A model generated the notes under the pieces. That model made no database searches. It saw only the letters and a list, made by a program, of their open reading frames with translations, and was not told the origin of the DNA. A stretch of DNA of 39,462 bases from JACQXM01 sp964569425. GTDB lineage: Bacteria; Planctomycetota; Phycisphaerae; UBA1845. This document shows positions 34,651-39,462 of the stretch, one piece after another (position 1 is the first letter of the stretch; every line of letters starts with the position of its first letter). The translations under genes were made by a program, and so were the position numbers. Where the stretch lies: the NCBI GenBank assembly GCA_964569425.1, contig CAZMVD010000027.1, positions 1 to 39,462 on the forward strand, read 5' to 3'.

Positions 34651-36879
34651 ATGAAACGCAAGAGCATGATCGCGGCCCTATTGCCCAGTGCATTTTGCGC
34701 TGCAGCGTTGGGTTTGGACTGGCCCTTCTGGCGCGGTCCCGAGCAGAACGGCATGACGCGGGAGAAGGCGCTGGTCACGAGCTGGTCGTTGGAGGGCGAG
34801 AACCTGGCGTGGAAAGTGCCCATCGGAGGGCGCACCACGCCGGTGGTGTTCAACGGGCGGCTGTTCAGCATCGGACCGGTGGGCGAGGGCGAGGGGCGCC
34901 GCGAGCGCGTGTTCTGCCTGAACGCGGACACCGGAGCGCTGCTGTGGGAACATGATTTCAATGTGTTCCACACGGATATTGTCGAGAACCGAGTGGGGTG
35001 GACTTCGCCGGTGGTCGACCCGCGGACCGGGCATGTGTACGTACATGCCACCGGCGGGGAGTTCTTCGCGTTCGATCGCAACGGACGAATTCTCTGGAAA
35101 CGGTCGCTGACGGAGGAGTTCGGGCGGATCAGCGGCTATGGCGGGCGATTGCACACGCCGATCATCCTCGATGATGCGGTGGTCATTTCCTTTTCCAATT
35201 CGAGTTGGGGATCGCTGGCGGCGCCGCGGCATCGTTATCTATCGCTGGAGAAAGGCACCGGCCGGGTACTCGGCTGGACCGGGCCGGGTGAGTTTCCGGC
35301 CGACCCCACCTGCTATGCGACGCCGATCACCGCCACCATTGCCGGGGTGCGGATGATGATCATCGCCAACGGAGAGGGGACGGTCTATGGACTCAAGGCC
35401 CGCACCGGGGAGGAACTGTGGAAGTTTCGCTTAAGCAAGCGCGGTCTCAACGTGACGCCGGTGGTTGACGGCAAGTACGTCTATGCAGCGCACAGCGAGG
35501 AAAACTGGGACAACACGGAAATGGGCCGGGTGGTGTGCATCGACGCGACGCAGCGCGGCGACATCACCGAGAGCGGCGAAGTGTGGCGGCGCGACGGCTG
35601 CACGGCGGGTTATGCTTCGCCCGCCATCGCCAACGGGCGGCTCTACGTGGTGGACAATGCGGGCAACCTGTATTGTCTGGATGCAAAGACCGGCAAAGAG
35701 CATTGGAAGTTCAGCCTGGGGCGGGTCGGCAAGGGTTCTCCGGTGGTCACGGCCGACGGGGTGATCTACGCGACCGAACAAAACGGCTCGTTTTTCATTC
35801 TCAAGGACGACGGCGACAAGGCCACGTTGCTGGACCAAAAGGACTTTACTCGGGCGGACAAGCTGGTGGACGAGATATTCGGTTCGCCGGTGGTCGCCGA
35901 CGGTCGCGTGTTCTTCATGACGCGCTACAACACTTACGCTCTTGGCGTCAAAGGGAAGTCGCCCGAGATCGCGACGGGCGCCAAGCCGGCGGAGGAGACC
36001 CCGTGGGACCCCTCCTACGGCGAGAGTTTTCAACTGATTCCCGCGGAAGTAGCCCTGGCCCCGGGGGAATCGGTGACGTTCACCGCGCGACAGTTCAGCG
36101 GCGACACGGTGTATGTTCGCAAAGTCAAGGCGGTGGAATGGTCCCTGGCCGGCGTGGGGGGCGAAATCGCGCCGGACGGGACTTACACGGCTCCGCAGGC
36201 CAACGTGTTTGGCGCCGGCGAAGTGGTGGCCAAGTCCGGTGGAGCGCAGGCGAACGCCCGCGTGCGCATTGTGCCGCGGCTGCCCGTAGAAGAGGATTTT
36301 GAGGGCATGAAGCTCGACGCGGTGCCGTCCGGCTGGATCGGCGCGGCGCGAAAAATGAAGGTCGCGGAACGCGACGGCTCGAAGGTGTTGCACAAGCTTG
36401 CGGAGAACCCTTCCCCGCCATTCATGCGTGTGCAGCCCTATATCACGCTGCCCATCGAGGGCGGCTACGTGATCGAAGCGGACCTGCTCGGCACGCCGCG
36501 CGGTGAGATGTTCAAGCCCGACATGGGGCTGGTGAACTCCCGCTACAACCTCACTCTTCTGGGCAACGATCAGGCGCTGCGCGTGGAAACGTGGTCGCCG
36601 CTGCCGCGCCTGCGCAAGGACGTCTCCTATTCCTGGGAGACGGAGAAATGGTATCGCATGAAGTTCGAGGTGCGGCTCGACGGCGACAAGGGCGTGGTCC
36701 GCGGGAAAGTCTGGCCGCGCGGGGAGTCTGAGCCCGCCGCCTGGACCATCGAGATGGAGGACGCTTTTCCCAACCGCGAGGGCAGCGCCGGTTTGTACAG
36801 TTACTCGCCCGGCACCACGGTGAAGAGCCGCGGGCCGGAAGTTTTCTACGACAACATCAAGGTGACCAAGAATGATTGA
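34651..36879 (+). CDS. Secreted PQQ-like beta-propeller with C-terminal LamG-like domain
   Basis: 742 residues from the ATG at 34651 (GGAGG about 10 bases upstream). Signal peptide ~1-22, then DWPFWRGPEQNG, the planctomycete PQQ-propeller opening. Blades run from ~45 to ~440 (NLYCLDAKTGKEHWKF; TVYGLKARTGEELWKF), with one long acidic loop. An Ig-like/BIG2-type segment follows at ~455-545 (WSLAGVGGEIAPDGTYTAPQ), and the last ~190 residues form a concanavalin/LamG-like jellyroll (EEDFEGM; KWYRMKFEVRL; EVFYDNIKV). The last is a layout common in planctomycete surface carbohydrate-binding proteins. Its final codons overlap the start of the next propeller gene by 8 bases. Periplasmic or surface location is likely; no enzyme activity is claimed. 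Confidence 0.85.
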   Translation: MKRKSMIAALLPSAFCAAALGLDWPFWRGPEQNGMTREKALVTSWSLEGENLAWKVPIGGRTTPVVFNGRLFSIGPVGEGEGRRERVFCLNADTGALLWEHDFNVFHTDIVENRVGWTSPVVDPRTGHVYVHATGGEFFAFDRNGRILWKRSLTEEFGRISGYGGRLHTPIILDDAVVISFSNSSWGSLAAPRHRYLSLEKGTGRVLGWTGPGEFPADPTCYATPITATIAGVRMMIIANGEGTVYGLKARTGEELWKFRLSKRGLNVTPVVDGKYVYAAHSEENWDNTEMGRVVCIDATQRGDITESGEVWRRDGCTAGYASPAIANGRLYVVDNAGNLYCLDAKTGKEHWKFSLGRVGKGSPVVTADGVIYATEQNGSFFILKDDGDKATLLDQKDFTRADKLVDEIFGSPVVADGRVFFMTRYNTYALGVKGKSPEIATGAKPAEETPWDPSYGESFQLIPAEVALAPGESVTFTARQFSGDTVYVRKVKAVEWSLAGVGGEIAPDGTYTAPQANVFGAGEVVAKSGGAQANARVRIVPRLPVEEDFEGMKLDAVPSGWIGAARKMKVAERDGSKVLHKLAENPSPPFMRVQPYITLPIEGGYVIEADLLGTPRGEMFKPDMGLVNSRYNLTLLGNDQALRVETWSPLPRLRKDVSYSWETEKWYRMKFEVRLDGDKGVVRGKVWPRGESEPAAWTIEMEDAFPNREGSAGLYSYSPGTTVKSRGPEVFYDNIKVTKND

Positions 36880-38359
36880 TCGACGTGTATCGGTTGCGCT
36901 GAGCGTCCTGTTCCTGTCGGCCCTCGCTGCGCCGGGTTCTGCCGAGCCGCTGGCCAAGGCCAAGAAGGGCGACTGGCCGATGTGGGGCGGCTCTCCCGAC
37001 CGCAACATGGTCTCGGGTGAAAAGGGCATTCCCGGGTCATGGGATATCGACGCGGGCAAGAACCTCAAGTGGTCCGCGCCGCTGGGTTCGCAGACCTATG
37101 GCAACGTGGTGGTTTCCAAGGGCCGGATCTTCGTGGGCACCAACAACGGCGCCGAGCTGCGCCCTCACATCAAGGGCGACAAGGGCATCGTTCTGTGCCT
37201 TGACGAAAAAACCGGCAAGCTCATCTGGCAGGCTACCCACGACAAGCTGCCCACCGGGCGGGTGAACGACTGGCCCGAGCAGGGCATTTGCTCGTCGCCG
37301 TGGGTCGACGGCGACCGGCTGTACTACGTCAGTAACCGGTGCGAACTGGTGTGTGCCGACGTGAAGGGGCTGCACGACGGCAACGACGGACCCTTTTCTG
37401 ACGAGAAGTACACGGACAAGGAGGACGCCGACTTCATCTGGATCCTCGACATGATTGAGGAACTCGGGGTGTTTCCGCACAACCTTGCGACGGCATCGCC
37501 GGTCGGCAACGAGGACAGTGTGTTTGTGATTACTTCCAACGGCGTAGATGAAGGGCATTTGGACTTGCCCTCGCCGAATGCCCCCGATTTTCTGGCGGTG
37601 GACAAGCGGACGGGCAAAGTCCGCTGGAAGCGAACTCTGCCCGGCAAGAGCACGCTGCACGGCCAGTGGTCGTCGCCCTCGTACGGCGTGATCAACGGCA
37701 AACCGCAAGTGATCTTCGCCGGCGGCGACGGCTGGTGTTACTCGCTCGATCCGAAAACCGGCGACCTGATCTGGAAGTTCGACGCCAACCCCAAGGATTC
37801 GGTCTGGCTGCTCGGCGGGCAGGGCACGCGCAACAACATCATCACCACCCCGGTCATCTGGGACAATAAAGTCTACCTCGGCGTGGGGCAGGACCCGGAG
37901 CACGGCGAAGGCCCCGGCCACTTCTACGCCATCGACGCCACCAAGACCGGCGACGTGACCGAGAGCGGCAAAGTGTGGCACGTCGGCGGGGAGGATTTCA
38001 AACGCACCATTTCCACGCCCGCCATCGCCGACGGCCTGGTCTACATGGCCGACCTCAGCGGATACCTCTATTGCTTCGACGCCCTGACCGGCAAACGGCA
38101 CTGGCGTTACGACACGATGGCCGCGGTGTGGGGATCGCCCTACGTGGTGGACGGCAAGGTCATGCTCGGCGACGAAGACGGCGAAGTGGTCGTGCTCCAG
38201 CACGGCAAAGAACTCAAGGAACTCGCCACCATCGACATGAAAAACTCCGTCTACACGACGCCGGTGGTGGCCAACGGGGTGCTGTACATCAACAACCGCC
38301 GGACGTTGTATGCGATTCAGGAGACCAAGTCCGCCTCGGAAGCCAAAGAGAAGGAATAG
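36872..38359 (+). CDS. Secreted PQQ-like beta-propeller protein
   Basis: 495 residues. The ATG at 36872 lies inside the last codons of the preceding gene (ATGATTGA), an 8-base overlap implying translational coupling. Signal peptide ~1-24 (ending GSAEP), then KKGDWPMWGGSPDRN. Propeller blades include IVLCLDEKTGKLIWQ, WCYSLDPKTGDLIWKF, YLYCFDALTGKRHWRY and EVVVLQHGKELKEL. It has longer loops than the 23773-24984 protein, including an acidic stretch near 165-190 (DGNDGPFSDEKYTDKEDADF). As for the others, BamB-like binding is more likely than PQQ chemistry, since no quinoprotein catalytic set is visible. Paired with the LamG-bearing propeller, it may form a two-protein surface complex. Confidence 0.88.
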   Translation: MIDRRVSVALSVLFLSALAAPGSAEPLAKAKKGDWPMWGGSPDRNMVSGEKGIPGSWDIDAGKNLKWSAPLGSQTYGNVVVSKGRIFVGTNNGAELRPHIKGDKGIVLCLDEKTGKLIWQATHDKLPTGRVNDWPEQGICSSPWVDGDRLYYVSNRCELVCADVKGLHDGNDGPFSDEKYTDKEDADFIWILDMIEELGVFPHNLATASPVGNEDSVFVITSNGVDEGHLDLPSPNAPDFLAVDKRTGKVRWKRTLPGKSTLHGQWSSPSYGVINGKPQVIFAGGDGWCYSLDPKTGDLIWKFDANPKDSVWLLGGQGTRNNIITTPVIWDNKVYLGVGQDPEHGEGPGHFYAIDATKTGDVTESGKVWHVGGEDFKRTISTPAIADGLVYMADLSGYLYCFDALTGKRHWRYDTMAAVWGSPYVVDGKVMLGDEDGEVVVLQHGKELKELATIDMKNSVYTTPVVANGVLYINNRRTLYAIQETKSASEAKEKE

Positions 38360-38368
38360 CGCTGCGCT

Positions 38369-39462
38369 ATGTTCACCCGGATCGAAGCACTCAACTACCG
38401 CTGTCTTCGATACGTCAGCCAGCCGCTTGACGCGTTCCACGTGTTGGTAGGCCCCAACGGAAGCGGCAAGAGCACCTTTCTCGATGTCATTGCCTTTCTG
38501 GCCGACCTCGTCACCGAAGGGCTGGACGTAGCGATTGCTAATCGCGCCAACGATCTTCGTGACCTCTTCTGGTCGCGCGAAGGAGATTGCTTTGAATTGG
38601 CTGTTGAGGCACGATTCACCGACCCCCCAATTGACCCTGCAAGTCCATCGAATAGCCAGGTATTCCGCTACGAGGTAGCTATCGGCGTTGACGAGGCAAC
38701 TTCCGAACATCAGATATTCCGTGAGGTCGGCAGATTGGCCAAGAACCACGAGACAGACGATCGTGAGTTACAGCTCGATCTGTTTCCTGCATCGAGAATG
38801 GCACCTATTTCGCTTTCGGAGACGGGGCGGCCACGCCGCGGCAAGCTCGTTTTCAGCAAGAAGCGGGGTCAACTTGACAACTTCTATCCAGAAACGGGGA
38901 AAAAAAGCGGCTCTAGCCGTTGGGTTCCTTCCTTCAAACTTGGCCCGAAGAGATCCACCTTGGCCAATATGTTAGAGGATGAGTCACGTTTTCCGATAGC
39001 GACGAGGTTCAAGAACTTCTTGACAAACGAAGTACAACGACTCGTCCTCAACAGCAGTCTTATCCGTCAGCCGAGCCCACCGGGTCACGGAAGGACCTAC
39101 CGTCCCGACGGTTCCACCATCCCTTGGGTCGTGCATACGTTGGCACAGGAAGACCCTGGGGCCATTAAGGATTGGATTGGGCACTTAAAACGAGTACTCC
39201 CCGACCTGCGCGCCATTGACTCCATGGAACGCAAAGAAGATCGACATCGTTACTTGCAGGTGACGTTTGGAACTGGCTTTTCTATTCCGTCGTGGCTGGT
39301 TTCCGACGGTACCCTGCGGTTGATGGCTCTGACGCTATTGGCGTACATCCCGGCATTTCGAGGTGTTATATTGGTAGAGGAACCCGAAAACGGGATTCAT
39401 ACCAAAGAGGTTGAGACACTGATTCAGTCCCTGAAGTCCGTTTACGAAGCCCAGGTGCTGTT
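38369..39462 (+). CDS. AAA/OLD-type ATPase, 5' part (3' end outside window)
   Basis: The frame is open from the ATG at 38369 to the window edge (364 codons visible). Residues 28-36 are a Walker A, GPNGSGKST, in the context EALNYRCLRYVSQPLDAF, typical of AAA_15/AAA_21 (RecF/OLD-like) ATPases. An ABC-like signature VSDGTLRLMAL and Walker B GVILVEEPENGIH are present near the end. Such ATPases are the first gene of many anti-phage or retron-like modules, where the second gene supplies a nuclease or TOPRIM effector. That partner, if any, lies beyond the window. GC content is clearly lower than the rest of the window and codon use is different, suggesting recent transfer, yet the start is only 9 bases after the propeller gene stop. 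Family secure, defence role inferred. Confidence 0.85.
   Translation, partial: MFTRIEALNYRCLRYVSQPLDAFHVLVGPNGSGKSTFLDVIAFLADLVTEGLDVAIANRANDLRDLFWSREGDCFELAVEARFTDPPIDPASPSNSQVFRYEVAIGVDEATSEHQIFREVGRLAKNHETDDRELQLDLFPASRMAPISLSETGRPRRGKLVFSKKRGQLDNFYPETGKKSGSSRWVPSFKLGPKRSTLANMLEDESRFPIATRFKNFLTNEVQRLVLNSSLIRQPSPPGHGRTYRPDGSTIPWVVHTLAQEDPGAIKDWIGHLKRVLPDLRAIDSMERKEDRHRYLQVTFGTGFSIPSWLVSDGTLRLMALTLLAYIPAFRGVILVEEPENGIHTKEVETLIQSLKSVYEAQVL

Noticed and set aside
35431..37068. 545-codon minus-strand open frame
   Set aside because: Antisense to two PQQ-like propeller genes.
37037..38749. 570-codon minus-strand open frame
   Set aside because: Antisense to the propeller gene and the AAA ATPase start; no motif.

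Overview
This is a GC-rich (roughly 63-66%) chromosomal segment. It most likely comes from a planctomycete-type bacterium, perhaps a Phycisphaerae-like lineage. The grounds are a ThiD2-ThiE fusion, several secreted BamB/PQQ-like beta-propeller proteins with WPxFxGP-type N-termini, a conserved periplasmic hypothetical beside one of them, dockerin-like C-termini on secreted proteins, and a giant secreted protein with FG-GAP, Cys-rich and TSP3 repeats. The placement is inferred from gene content. An LptF/LptG pair and an ADP-heptose-type kinase/nucleotidyltransferase indicate a diderm envelope with an LPS-like lipid.

Layout. 1-5 kb (minus): the PrkA kinase, cut by the window edge, with a good sigma70-like promoter; thiE with a ThiD2 domain; and an HldE-like enzyme with its two domains in swapped order. 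5.1-7.8 kb (plus): two LptF/LptG permeases. 7.85-9.1 kb (minus): a secreted dockerin-like protein with a very clear intrinsic terminator. 9.4-11.1 kb (plus): a UbiB/ABC1 kinase.

11.1-12.5 kb is a scar region and the most unusual part of the window. It holds a deleted integron-integrase relic (first ~50 residues of the SAM-like domain joined directly to the last ~18 residues). Next to it lies a ~170-nt stretch with three GTTAT-type repeats, then a GTTAGGT core site 14 nt upstream of a small membrane/Sel1-like gene. That gene is itself broken at its 3' end by what looks like the start of a transposase. The orientation matches an inverted integron, in which integrase and cassettes point the same way.

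12.5-19 kb: a HAD hydrolase preceded by an 8-bp tandem repeat, a SEC-C mini-protein, an aquaporin, a lipoprotein, a small membrane protein, a Cys/His-motif protein and an HDOD protein. 19.3-23.1 kb: a 1250-residue secreted repeat protein with a possible C-terminal sorting tail. 23.1-31.4 kb (all minus): a tightly coupled glycosyltransferase / LolD-like ATPase / large FtsX-type permease operon, then a pseudo-receiver, a small hypothetical, a PQQ-like propeller protein and its conserved periplasmic neighbour. 31.9-38.4 kb (plus): a second dockerin-like protein sharing its C-terminal ~170 residues with the first, a phenylacetate-CoA-ligase-like enzyme, and two overlapping PQQ-like propeller genes. 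The right edge carries the start of a lower-GC AAA/OLD-type ATPase that may open a defence or mobile module beyond the window.

No rRNA, tRNA or CRISPR array was recognised. Long open frames antisense to real genes are common because of the high GC and were discarded.
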